From assembly GCA_003852805.1 (NCBI GenBank), contig RDDY01000285.1, forward strand, positions 1 through 7,224: DNA of 7,224 nucleotides. Direction: 5' to 3'. The DNA comes from Chryseobacterium sp. GTDB lineage: Bacteria; Bacteroidota; Bacteroidia; Flavobacteriales; Weeksellaceae. The translations under genes and the position numbers were made by a program. Position 1 is the stretch's first letter. Each line of letters opens with the position of its first letter. The notes under the pieces are model-generated. The model was not told the origin of the DNA and made no database searches. It worked only from the letters and a program-made list of their open reading frames with translations. Below, piece after piece: positions 1-6,757 of the stretch.

Positions 1-91
1 TGAACAAAGCATTGGCGCGTACGCCCACTGAGACCTGAGCGCTAAGGCCGATGGATGCCACGGCAAAAGCCGCGATGATTAATTTTTTCAT
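1..91 (-). CDS. Exported, probably outer-membrane protein, N-terminal 30 codons only (cut by window edge)
   Basis: The ATG at 91-89 opens a frame that stays open to the left edge, giving 30 visible codons. The visible product is a classic signal peptide: two lysines after the initiator Met (MKKL), a hydrophobic core (about residues 4-17), then GLSA-Q, a plausible signal peptidase I site between Ala18 and Gln19. The mature part begins QVSVGVRANALF, alternating small and hydrophobic residues like the first beta-strand of Bacteroidota outer-membrane beta-barrel (PorT/OmpW-like) proteins. The start lies 2 bp after the stop of the mlaF-type ATPase gene, so it is probably co-transcribed and translationally linked. 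The beta-barrel assignment is inference from a dozen mature residues; export is well supported. It does not look like an MCE/MlaD protein, which would begin with a membrane anchor rather than a cleavable signal. Confidence 0.7.
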   Translation of the reverse strand, partial: MKKLIIAAFAVASIGLSAQVSVGVRANALF

Positions 92-93
92 GG

Positions 94-867
94 TTATAGA
101 TTTTGATGTTTTTCCAGCAGATTGCGGCGCAACTGCTTGAACAGTTCAGAAGAGTAAACGAAGTCGATCAAATGCGGATTGTCTGCATTGATGATGATGT
201 CTTTATTGCCTTCCCATTCTTTAAGACCGTCACGCAAATAGACGATCTTTTCGCCGATCGTCATCACAGAGTTCATGTCGTGGGTATTGATGATGGTGGT
301 CGTCTTGTATTCCTCTGTAATCTCCTTTAACAGCTCATCGATAACGATGGCCGTGTTCGGATCGAGGCCCGAATTCGGTTCATCACAAAACAGATATTTC
401 GGATTGTTGACAATGGCGCGTGCAATGGCTACGCGCTTTTGCATTCCCCCCGAAATCTCAGAAGGGTACTTGCGGTTGGCTTTTTCCAGCTTTACCTTAC
501 CGATGACATCCAGCACACGGCGCTTCTTTTGTCGGTAAGTCTCATTGGTAAACATGTCGAGCGGGAACATAATGTTTTCTTCCACCGTCATGGAATCGAA
601 CAATGCGCTGCCTTGGAAGACGGTGCCGATTTCTGAGCGGATGGTCTGCTTCTCGTCACGGCCCATTTCCACCAAATTTCGACCGTCAAATTCTATGGCG
701 CCCGATGTCGGCTCGAAAACCCCCAGCATGCATTTCAGAAATACCGTTTTCCCTGACCCGGACTGACCTATGATCAAATTTATCTTTCCGGTTTCAAACG
801 TGGTATTGATCCCTTTCAGTACCTCAACATTGCGGAAGCTCTTCTTCAAATCTTTTACTTCAATCAT
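94..867 (-). CDS. mlaF: MlaF-type ABC transporter ATP-binding protein (lipid transport)
   Basis: This 257-aa ATPase powers an MCE-type transporter that moves phospholipids between inner and outer membrane; it acts on the cytoplasmic face with the MlaE permease. All ABC motifs are present: Walker A GQSGSGKT at residues 34-41, Q-loop VFQG around Gln85, signature SGGMQKR at 139-145, Walker B YLFCDEP at 158-164, D-loop SGLDP at 166-170, and switch His196 in NTHD. The start chosen is ATG 867, giving MIEVKDLKKSF, the usual beginning of an ABC domain. An in-frame ATG at 927 would add 20 residues lying inside mlaE and lacking family character. The start shares one base with the mlaE stop (TGATG), the signature of translational coupling. 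Family assignment rests on the fold plus the MlaE partner; the substrate is inferred. Confidence 0.9.
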   Translation of the reverse strand: MIEVKDLKKSFRNVEVLKGINTTFETGKINLIIGQSGSGKTVFLKCMLGVFEPTSGAIEFDGRNLVEMGRDEKQTIRSEIGTVFQGSALFDSMTVEENIMFPLDMFTNETYRQKKRRVLDVIGKVKLEKANRKYPSEISGGMQKRVAIARAIVNNPKYLFCDEPNSGLDPNTAIVIDELLKEITEEYKTTTIINTHDMNSVMTIGEKIVYLRDGLKEWEGNKDIIINADNPHLIDFVYSSELFKQLRRNLLEKHQNL

Positions 868-1616
868 CAGCTCAGGAACATTTGGGTTAGTAGTAAGTTG
901 GCCATAATTATTGATACAATGGTCCAAACAACGGCCTGCGTGCTCGCGCGGCCCACGTCAAGAGATCCGCCTTTTACCGTGTAACCGAAGTAGGCGGGCA
1001 CAGTGGCGATGATAAATGCAAACACAATGGTTTTCAGAAACGCATACCAGATAAAGTAAGTCGGCATATACATCTGTATGCCGGTGATATAATCTGCGTC
1101 TGACCAGTTGCCCGTGGCCTTGCCCGCCAAGTAGCCGCCGTAGATGCCGAAGACAATACTGATGGCAATAAGCAACGGATTGAAGATTACGCTTGCTACA
1201 ATCTTGGGCAAAATCAGAAAGTTGGGTGAGTTGACGCCCATGATGTCCAAAGCGTCAATCTGCTCGGTAACGCGCATGGTGCCAATGCTCGAAGCAATGT
1301 AAGAACCTACCTTGCCCGCCAAGATAACCGAGATGATGGTGGGTGCAAATTCAAGAATCAATACAACCTTGGTGGCATATCCTATAAAAGTCAACGGAAT
1401 CGGGAAGGAGGAAGCGCTGAAGTTATTATACATCTGGATGGCAACCACCGCGCCCACAAAGGTAGAGGTGAACAGTACCAAACCGAATGAATTTACTCCC
1501 AGATCATTGATCTCGCGCATGAGCAATTTGAAGAAGACACTCATTTTCTGAGGCTTCTTGATACTCTTTCCCAAGAGCATAAAATATTCGCCGATAGCGT
1601 TGAGCAGTTTAATCAT
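867..1616 (-). CDS. mlaE: MlaE-family ABC transporter permease
   Basis: This 249-aa inner-membrane protein is the permease of an MCE/Mla-type lipid ABC transporter and forms the complex with the downstream ATPase. The MlaE signature spans residues 89-128: EFAPT at 89-93, AGKVGSYIAS at 100-109, then GTMRVTEQIDALDIMG at 112-127. A second conserved stretch, GYTVKGGSLDVGRASTQAVV, lies at 211-230. Hydrophobic segments at roughly 43-62, 82-100, 136-165, 187-210 and 226-247 fit the five-helix MlaE core, preceded by an amphipathic N-terminus. Length matches the family (about 250-260 aa). The ATG at 1616 is 43 bp after the sugar-transferase stop, and the gene ends in a one-base overlap with the ATPase start. 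Typical mla loci continue with an MCE-domain protein (MlaD); none is visible in this window. Confidence 0.92.
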   Translation of the reverse strand: MIKLLNAIGEYFMLLGKSIKKPQKMSVFFKLLMREINDLGVNSFGLVLFTSTFVGAVVAIQMYNNFSASSFPIPLTFIGYATKVVLILEFAPTIISVILAGKVGSYIASSIGTMRVTEQIDALDIMGVNSPNFLILPKIVASVIFNPLLIAISIVFGIYGGYLAGKATGNWSDADYITGIQMYMPTYFIWYAFLKTIVFAFIIATVPAYFGYTVKGGSLDVGRASTQAVVWTIVSIIMANLLLTQMFLS

Positions 1617-1659
1617 TATGCGAAATTAAGAATTCTTTCAGTACCCGCGGTTTGAGATG

Positions 1660-3015
1660 TTATTTTTTCAGACCGACCAAAGTGGTATAAACCGTCTTGA
1701 AGATAATGACAAGATCCAGCGACAGACTCCAATTTTTGACATAATAGATATCGGCCAAGATTCTTTTTTTCATCTCCAGTTTCATGTTCCCCGTATCGCC
1801 TCTGAAGCCTTTGACCTGGGCCAATCCCGTAATTCCGGGCCTCACCCTGCTGCGCATATTGTAACGGCTGATGCCGGGTTTATATCGGTCGTCCACGGCA
1901 AGCATATGCGGGCGCGGCCCCACAACGGACATGTCCCCCAAAAAGACGTTGATGAACTGCGGCATCTCGTCTATGTTCGTTTTACGCAGAAAACGGCCGA
2001 TACGCGTGATTCGGCTATCGTTGTGGCGTGTTGTGGCGGAGTTTGATTCTTTGTTGACAACCATCGTCCTGAATTTTAAACAACCGAAGACTTCATTGCG
2101 GTAGCCGTACCGTTTCTGCACGAAGAATGCGGGGCCTTTGCTGTCCATACGGATCAGAAGAACGACCAAAGGAAACAGCCAACTGCCGATCACCACTAAG
2201 AAAACGGTAGAAAACAGAATGTCGAGGCTTCGTTTCAGAGTGAGATTGGCAAAATAATCCAACGGATATTTTGCCGGTTGCAAAATGGGTTGCGTATCGA
2301 AATACGACAAGCTGAACGCATTGAAATCCATCGATCCGACAGACGGTACGAAGATCATCTTGACGCCTTCTTGCTCGGCTAAGCGGAATATTCGATCATC
2401 GGCGCGGTCGGGAAGGTTGTAGTCGATGGGCACAAACAATGAATGGATGCCGTTGCTTCGCCAGAATTTCTTCAGCTCTGTTCCATCGCTCGGGTCGCCG
2501 TGGTAGTCATAAACCTGCAGGCCGTAGTCAGGCCGCTCTGCAATTACGTTGCGCAAAATGCAGGTGCTTTGGTTGTCCGACAAAAACATGACGTTCCTGT
2601 GGTTGAGTCCCTTTTTACGGATGTACTTCAGCATCAGGAAGACGGCCGTTTTCACTAAGATGATCGACGAAAACAGCAGTAAGCTCAGCTCGAATTTATA
2701 TCCGGAGATAACCTCGTTCAAAGTGGCTTTGCCGATCAGCAGAATACAAAAAAGAAAGAGAATCAAATGGCTGACCGTCTTTTCCAGCAGCGTGGTATAG
2801 GTGGTGGTGCGCGGAATATTGTACAACGCGGTACGCGCGCTCAGCAGCAACCACACCACCAGCAAAAGTGCCAGTGTGAACAAGTTGAGCTCAAGTTCGC
2901 TATCCGAAAGATTCTCTTCCCGGCTCAGGCAGAACAAAAAGCTGCCCGCCACCGCCGCCAAGTCCATAAAGATGACAAAGCTTTTGAGATAACGGGAGTA
3001 CCGAATGTTCTGCAT
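1660..3015 (-). CDS. Polyprenyl glycosylphosphotransferase (WcaJ/PssY-like sugar transferase)
   Basis: This 451-aa membrane enzyme transfers a sugar-1-phosphate from a nucleotide sugar to undecaprenyl phosphate, the first step in building a capsule, exopolysaccharide or glycan repeat unit. The N-terminal half has four hydrophobic segments (about 10-30, 45-62, 82-96, 108-130) and a degenerate Rossmann-like region (about 138-250), as in WcaJ-type proteins. The C-terminal bacterial sugar-transferase domain starts at KRSLDIL (261-267) with its re-entrant membrane helix (about 268-290). It then shows GPAFFVQKRYG (294-304), KFRTM (314-318), the acidic catalytic motif NIDEMPQ (347-353), GDMSVVGPRPH (360-370), RPGITGLAQV (392-401) and YYVKNWSLSLD (424-434). 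All key motifs are intact. The start at ATG 3015 is 9 bp after the queE stop. The sugar specificity (glucose, galactose or another) cannot be read from the sequence, so no symbol is given. No other polysaccharide gene is in view. Confidence 0.9.
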   Translation of the reverse strand: MQNIRYSRYLKSFVIFMDLAAVAGSFLFCLSREENLSDSELELNLFTLALLLVVWLLLSARTALYNIPRTTTYTTLLEKTVSHLILFLFCILLIGKATLNEVISGYKFELSLLLFSSIILVKTAVFLMLKYIRKKGLNHRNVMFLSDNQSTCILRNVIAERPDYGLQVYDYHGDPSDGTELKKFWRSNGIHSLFVPIDYNLPDRADDRIFRLAEQEGVKMIFVPSVGSMDFNAFSLSYFDTQPILQPAKYPLDYFANLTLKRSLDILFSTVFLVVIGSWLFPLVVLLIRMDSKGPAFFVQKRYGYRNEVFGCLKFRTMVVNKESNSATTRHNDSRITRIGRFLRKTNIDEMPQFINVFLGDMSVVGPRPHMLAVDDRYKPGISRYNMRSRVRPGITGLAQVKGFRGDTGNMKLEMKKRILADIYYVKNWSLSLDLVIIFKTVYTTLVGLKK

Positions 3016-3024
3016 CCGATAAAA

Positions 3025-3657
3025 TTAAGGAATATTGAGGTATTTGTGCGTCTGAACAGACGCCTGCCATTTCGGGTTTCTCAGAATAAATTCCGTAATC
3101 TGCGGGTACATCCGTTCTCTGCGGCTCCACTCGCTTTGCATGTACAGACGACAGTCGGCGGAGACTTTTTCGGCCTGTTGCTGCGCGAACTCAAAATCAT
3201 TGTTGTTGAAAATAATCACTTTCAACTCGCTCGCTTTGTCGTAGATATCGGACAGCGGCAGCATGGTTTTCTTGGGCGAAAGCGTAATCCAGTCCAAGAT
3301 GCCTGTGGCGGGATATGCGCCCGACGTTTCCACGTGTATGGTGCAGCCCAGCTCTTTCAGTCGCGCTGTCAGTATGTTCAGATTCCACATCAAAGGCTCG
3401 CCGCCTGTTAGTACAATGGTTTTACAATGCTGTGCCGCTACCGTAGCCAAAGTTTCGGCATCCATTAACGGATGGAGTTCGGGGTTCCAGCTTTCTTTTA
3501 CGTCGCACCAATGACAGCCTACATCGCAGCCGCCCAAACGGATGAAATATGCTGCTTTTCCGGTATGGGCACCTTCGCCCTGCAAAGTATAAAAATGCTC
3601 CATTACGGGGAGCATTTTACCTTCGTTCAATAATATGTCTTGTTGTTCTTTAATCAT
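3025..3657 (-). CDS. queE: 7-carboxy-7-deazaguanine synthase QueE (radical SAM)
   Basis: This 210-aa radical SAM enzyme contracts 6-carboxytetrahydropterin to 7-carboxy-7-deazaguanine, on the path to preQ0 and queuosine-modified tRNA. Visible features are the N-terminal substrate loop FYTLQGEGAHTGKAAYFIRL (22-41) and the cluster motif CDVGCHWC with Cys44, Cys48 and Cys51. This is the standard CX3CX2C spacing, not the longer loop found in the E. coli enzyme. TGGEP (84-88) contacts SAM, LSPK is at 126-129, and the C-terminus QTHKYLNIP (202-210) is typical of QueE. The start chosen is ATG 3657, which overlaps the folD stop by 8 bases (ATGATTAA) and gives a family-like N-terminus; an in-frame ATG at 3681 would add eight residues. 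The overlap implies translational coupling with folD. The partner genes queD, queC and queF are not in the window. Confidence 0.94.
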   Translation of the reverse strand: MIKEQQDILLNEGKMLPVMEHFYTLQGEGAHTGKAAYFIRLGGCDVGCHWCDVKESWNPELHPLMDAETLATVAAQHCKTIVLTGGEPLMWNLNILTARLKELGCTIHVETSGAYPATGILDWITLSPKKTMLPLSDIYDKASELKVIIFNNNDFEFAQQQAEKVSADCRLYMQSEWSRRERMYPQITEFILRNPKWQASVQTHKYLNIP

Positions 3658-4534
3658 TATAAACTGAAGTTTTGTACGCAAGAATGGTGTTCTTCAACAG
3701 CATTGCCCGCGTCATCGGTCCCACACCGCCGGGGACGGGGGTGATGGCCGAAACCTTGTCTTTGACATCGTCGAAATCAACGTCTCCGGCCAGATGATAA
3801 CCTTTTTCGCTGTCGTCATCCACGCGAGTGATTCCCACATCTATAACGACGGCGCCTTCCTTAATCATATCGGCCTTCAGGAAATGCGGATCGCCCAAAG
3901 CCGTTATCACAATGTCTGCACTGCGGGTGTATTCTTCGATATGCGGAGTGTAAGAGTGCGTAAGGGTCACAGTTGAATTTCCCGGGAAGTCTTTGCGTCC
4001 CATCAAGATGCTCATCGGTCTGCCCACAATGCGGCTGCGGCCAATGATTACGCAGTGTTTTCCTTGGGTATCTATATTGTATCTTTCCAGCAAGGTCAAG
4101 ATCCCGAACGGTGTGGCGGGCAAGAAAGTATCCATTTCCAGCGCCATCTTGCCGAAATTTTCGGGGTGGAATCCGTCAACATCCTTACGAGGATCTATGG
4201 CCATGATTACCTTTTCCTGATCCATCTGCTTCGGCAAAGGCAGCTGTACAATGAAACCGTCCACTTCCTTGCTTTTGTTCAACTCATCTATTTTCTCCAA
4301 GAGTTCTGCCTCAGAAACGGTGCTCGGGAAATGGATCAGCGACGAACGAAATCCCACCTCTTTGCAATCTTTGATCTTACTGTTTACATAGGCCAAGCTG
4401 GCACCGTTGTTGCCCACAAGGATTGCTACCAAGTGCGGTGCGCGGCGCTTGCGCGCCAGTATTTTTTCTACTTCTTCTCTAATTTCGTTTTTGATGTCTT
4501 TAGAGACTTTTAGTCCGTTCAGGATCAGCGCCAT
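3650..4534 (-). CDS. folD: FolD: methylenetetrahydrofolate dehydrogenase / methenyltetrahydrofolate cyclohydrolase
   Basis: This 294-aa bifunctional cytosolic enzyme interconverts 5,10-methylene-, 5,10-methenyl- and 10-formyl-tetrahydrofolate, supplying one-carbon units for purines and formyl-Met. Family motifs run in order: VGNNGASLAYVNSK at 40-53 with the catalytic Tyr49 and Lys53 pair, FIVQLPLP (94-101) with Gln97, DPRKDVDGFHPENFG (114-128) with Asp120, PATPFG (139-144), the NADP-binding GRSRIVGRPMS (165-175), and the C-terminal TPVPGGVGPMTRAMLLKNT (265-283). Length is normal (about 285-300 aa), and nothing essential is missing. The ATG at 4534 gives MALILNGLKVSKDIK, a standard FolD beginning. 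The gene starts only 8 bp after the expected end of the broken toxin gene and overlaps queE by 8 bp at its own end. I see no exact TAnnTTTG element just upstream, so it may depend on a promoter ahead of the antitoxin or of pgi. Confidence 0.96.
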   Translation of the reverse strand: MALILNGLKVSKDIKNEIREEVEKILARKRRAPHLVAILVGNNGASLAYVNSKIKDCKEVGFRSSLIHFPSTVSEAELLEKIDELNKSKEVDGFIVQLPLPKQMDQEKVIMAIDPRKDVDGFHPENFGKMALEMDTFLPATPFGILTLLERYNIDTQGKHCVIIGRSRIVGRPMSILMGRKDFPGNSTVTLTHSYTPHIEEYTRSADIVITALGDPHFLKADMIKEGAVVIDVGITRVDDDSEKGYHLAGDVDFDDVKDKVSAITPVPGGVGPMTRAMLLKNTILAYKTSVYND

Positions 4535-4542
4535 GTCTTTAT

Positions 4543-4822
4543 TTATTGAGGGTGTTTGTCTGGGTTTTGGTATGTGTTGAGATCGAGAGAATGTAAACGG
4601 AGTCTTCGGTCACTTCAAATAAGAGCAGATGAGAAACTTTTTAACAGGTAGGCCGTGAACATTCTCGGACATGATCTTGAAAAACGGATCTTCCTTCAAT
4701 GTGTCGACTGCAGTTGATAGCCGGTGTGAAAAATGTGCAACCGTTGATTCAGAAAACGGAGCGTAATAAGAATACGCTGCGTCGGCAATAGCCCGATCCG
4801 GGAGCTTGATCTTATATGCCAT
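4543..4822 (-). pseudogene. RelE/ParE-type toxin, broken by two single-base frameshifts
   Basis: From ATG 4822 the frame reads MAYKIKLPDRAIADAAYSYY and continues to GLPVKKF, then stops early at TGA 4612-4610 after 70 aa. The family's missing end is present in other frames. From about 4634 the -1 frame reads SHLLLFEVTEDSVYILSI, the beta-strand pattern of RelE/ParE toxins. After about 4579 a further shift gives NTYQNPDKHPQ and TAA at 4545-4543, a characteristic toxin C-terminus. Restoring one base near 4634-4642 and one near 4579-4581 (a T at each would give Phe63 and Phe82) recovers a 93-aa protein of normal length. Intact relatives cleave mRNA or poison gyrase; which applies here cannot be told. 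The gene begins 4 bp after the antitoxin stop. I infer decay, since neighbouring genes show no indels, but sequencing error cannot be excluded. Without the second shift, the -1 frame would run to TAA 4541-4539. Confidence 0.78.
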
Positions 4823-4826
4823 ACTC

Positions 4827-5033
4827 TTATTGCATCTCGGCCAACACGCTGCCGGCATTCTTAAAAGTCGTACGGTCCTGATTCTGCGTCTCTTTTACGG
4901 CTTTCTTCATCGCCTCCGTAAACTCAAAGTCTTGCTCATCGCAGTTCTCAAGCGGAATCTGCATTTTCTCCAACATCGATTTCGATAACTCAAAATCTGC
5001 CGGATTTTCCGGATACACGGTAATCGATTGCAT
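4827..5033 (-). CDS. Small antitoxin-like protein (DUF2683-like), partner of the broken toxin
   Basis: This 68-aa acidic protein starts at ATG 5033 with MQSITVYPENPADFELSKSM, then LEKMQIPLENCDE. The pattern is a short beta-strand, 'P.N..DF', then a helix ending in 'L.KM.I'. It resembles the small DUF2683-like proteins found upstream of RelE-type toxins in Bacteroidota. Residues 35-50 (DFEFTEAMKKAVKETQ) look helical, and the tail (51-68) would be the flexible toxin-binding part by analogy. The gene ends 4 bp before the toxin start, the usual antitoxin-first order, and lies 21 bp after the pgi stop. The frame shows no damage, unlike the toxin. Antitoxins of this kind usually bind and silence the toxin and often repress their own promoter. 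Assignment rests on size, pattern and context; I cannot name the exact family with certainty. Confidence 0.72.
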   Translation of the reverse strand: MQSITVYPENPADFELSKSMLEKMQIPLENCDEQDFEFTEAMKKAVKETQNQDRTTFKNAGSVLAEMQ

Positions 5034-5049
5034 ATCAGCAATTTTTTTG

Positions 5050-5057
5050 CAAATTTA
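5050..5057 (-). promoter_or_regulatory. Candidate Bacteroidota -7 promoter element before the antitoxin
   Basis: The minus strand reads TAAATTTG here, an exact match to the Bacteroidota -7 consensus TAnnTTTG, followed by an A-rich stretch and the antitoxin ATG 16 bases further on. It overlaps the pgi stop codon (TAA 5057-5055). I see no TTG-type -33 element at the expected distance inside the pgi end, so this is a weak candidate. If real, it would give a leader of only about ten bases and could drive the antitoxin and the downstream folD run. Confidence 0.3.
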
Positions 5058-6695
5058 ACGATTTGCTTTGTAATAGTTGATGAGACCGTTGGTAGAACTG
5101 TCATGAGATTCTACCGGTGCCGTGCCCGTAAGCTCGGGAAGAATTTTCCCCGCAAGCGTTTTCCCCAGTTCCACGCCCCACTGGTCAAAACTGTAGATGT
5201 TCCAGATGATGCCTTGGACGAAAATTTTATGTTCATACAGCGCAATCAATTGACCAAGACTGAAAGGTGTCAATTCATCAAACAGCAGAGAGTTTGTCGG
5301 GCTGTTTCCACCAAATATTTTATACGGCAGCAACTTATCCAAATCTGCATCGGTAATCCCCGCCGCCTGCAATTCGCTCCGCACCTCTTCCTCATTTTTG
5401 CCAAATGCCAAGGCCTCGGTTTGTGCAAAGAAATTCGCTAAGAGTTTTTCCTGATGGTCGCCGCAATCGTTCAAGCTCTTGGCGTAGGCAATAAAATCTG
5501 CCGGAACGGTGGTGGTACCTTGATGAATCAGCTGATAAAAAGCGTGCTGGCCGTTGGTGCCGGGTTCTCCCCAGATAATCGGACCGGTCTCGTAGTCGGT
5601 TTGTTGTCCGTTGCGGTCCACAGATTTGCCGTTGCTCTCCATGTCACCCTGTTGCAGATACGCGGGAAAACGTTCCAAATACTGCGAGTACGGAAGGATG
5701 GCGTAGGTGGAAGCGTCGAAAAAATTGCGGTACCAAATGCCCAACAGCGCCATCAATACGGGAATATTATAGCGATGCTCCGTCTCGCGGAAATGCTTGT
5801 CCGTTTCTTGTGCGCCTTCCAGCAACCGGATGAAATTGTCGTAACCCACGGCCAAAGAGATGCTCAGACCGATGGCGCTCCACAACGAATATCGACCGCC
5901 GACCCAATCCCAAAATTCAAAAATGTTTTCTTCGGCAATTCCGAATTCTTTTACCGCTTCAATATTTGTGGACAGCGCTACAAAATGCTTCGCAATATCG
6001 CTCTCGTCACCCGCCTTCAAGAACCATGTGCGTGCCGAGGCGGCGTTGGTCATGGTCTCCTGTGTGGTAAATGTCTTGGAAGCGATGATAAACAGTGTGG
6101 TTTCGGGGTTTAAAGCTTTTAGGGTCTCCGTCAAATCTGCACAATCGACATTGGAAACAAAATGCAAACCGAGGCGTGTTTTGTAATGTTTCAGCGCTTT
6201 GGTCACCATCTTCGGCCCGAGGTCGGAACCGCCGATGCCGATGTTTACCACATCCGTAATCTCTTTTCCTGTAAAGCCTTTGTTGTCTCCGCTGATAACC
6301 TTATCGGAAAAATCACGCATCTGCTGCCGGACGCGGTGAATGCCGGGCTTTACATTCTCGCCATCTACTATAAGCGGCGTGTCAGAAAAATCGCGCAGTG
6401 CGGTATGCAGAACCGCGCGGCCTTCGGACTCGTTTATTTTCTCTCCGGTAAACAAGGCTTTTGTTGCCTCCGACACTTTGCACTCTTTCGCCAATTCCAA
6501 AAGAAGTTCCAGCGTCTTGTCGTCGATGAGGTTCTTGGAAAAATCAAAAAGGTAATTCGTCTGCTCGATCGAGAATTTTTTGAAACGCTGCGGGTCCTGC
6601 CGGAACAACCGGCGCAGATCAAAATCGGTATCGATGAAATGTTCTTGCAGTTGCTGCCAAGCTCGGGTATCTGTCGGGTTTATCTTCGGAAACAT
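5055..6695 (-). CDS. pgi: Glucose-6-phosphate isomerase
   Basis: This 546-aa cytosolic enzyme interconverts glucose-6-phosphate and fructose-6-phosphate in glycolysis and gluconeogenesis. It is the long E. coli/eukaryote-like form rather than the roughly 445-aa form that I recall from Bacteroides. Both family signatures are complete: [14 protein letters not shown] at 263-276, and [19 protein letters not shown] at 481-499 continuing to [12 protein letters not shown] at 501-512. Phosphate-binding residues are in SKTFTTQET (206-214). The catalytic residues align with Glu353 ([10 protein letters not shown]), His384 (NGQHAFYQL) and Lys512 (GVELGK). [11 protein letters not shown] at 151-161 is also conserved. 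The ATG at 6695 gives [20 protein letters not shown], a standard start. A 62-bp gap with two promoter-like boxes separates it from the upstream membrane-protein gene, so it probably begins a transcription unit. Confidence 0.97.
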   Translation of the reverse strand: MFPKINPTDTRAWQQLQEHFIDTDFDLRRLFRQDPQRFKKFSIEQTNYLFDFSKNLIDDKTLELLLELAKECKVSEATKALFTGEKINESEGRAVLHTALRDFSDTPLIVDGENVKPGIHRVRQQMRDFSDKVISGDNKGFTGKEITDVVNIGIGGSDLGPKMVTKALKHYKTRLGLHFVSNVDCADLTETLKALNPETTLFIIASKTFTTQETMTNAASARTWFLKAGDESDIAKHFVALSTNIEAVKEFGIAEENIFEFWDWVGGRYSLWSAIGLSISLAVGYDNFIRLLEGAQETDKHFRETEHRYNIPVLMALLGIWYRNFFDASTYAILPYSQYLERFPAYLQQGDMESNGKSVDRNGQQTDYETGPIIWGEPGTNGQHAFYQLIHQGTTTVPADFIAYAKSLNDCGDHQEKLLANFFAQTEALAFGKNEEEVRSELQAAGITDADLDKLLPYKIFGGNSPTNSLLFDELTPFSLGQLIALYEHKIFVQGIIWNIYSFDQWGVELGKTLAGKILPELTGTAPVESHDSSTNGLINYYKANR

Positions 6696-6715
6696 AATGC
6701 TATCAAGGTCTGAAG

Positions 6716-6732
6716 CAAATTTAGCAAAACTA
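6716..6732 (-). promoter_or_regulatory. Candidate pgi promoter: two tandem TAnnTTTG elements
   Basis: On the minus strand the gap before pgi contains TAGTTTTG (6732-6725) and, one base later, TAAATTTG (6723-6716). Both fit the Bacteroidota -7 consensus TAnnTTTG. The nearer box ends 20 bases before the pgi ATG, a reasonable distance. No clear TTG -33 element is seen at the usual spacing upstream, and two matches in AT-rich DNA can occur by chance. The position in a 62-bp gap between genes of unrelated function supports the call. Confidence 0.4.
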
Positions 6733-6757
6733 AGACCGGCATTCCTTGCTGCGCGCT

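Noticed and set aside
868..927. Upstream ATG at 927 as the mlaF start (20 extra residues)
   Set aside because: The extension lies wholly inside mlaE coding sequence and lacks ABC-family character. The ATG at 867 gives the standard start and a TGATG coupled junction.
1617..1659. Possible promoter or terminator in the gap between the sugar transferase and mlaE
   Set aside because: The 43 bp hold only a near match to the -7 consensus (TAATTTCG) and a short CCGCGG palindrome without a stable stem or T-run.
1657..2046. Plus-strand open frame of 129 codons opposite the sugar-transferase catalytic domain
   Set aside because: It mirrors the conserved C-terminal domain of the transferase. Composition looks like a reverse-frame artefact and no family is seen.
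2767..3411. Plus-strand open frame of 214 codons across the sugar transferase and queE genes
   Set aside because: It lies antisense to two genes with complete family motifs. Its translation is rich in Arg, Gln and His with no recognisable domain, typical of a shadow frame.
4610..4858. The 82-codon reading of the toxin from ATG 4858
   Set aside because: The first 12 residues overlap the antitoxin gene and have no family character. ATG 4822, 4 bp after the antitoxin stop, gives the expected MAYKIKLPD start, and the 3' end is frameshifted.
5454..6113. Plus-strand open frame of 219 codons within pgi
   Set aside because: It is fully antisense to a complete, motif-verified pgi. No domain is recognisable and it has no independent spacing.
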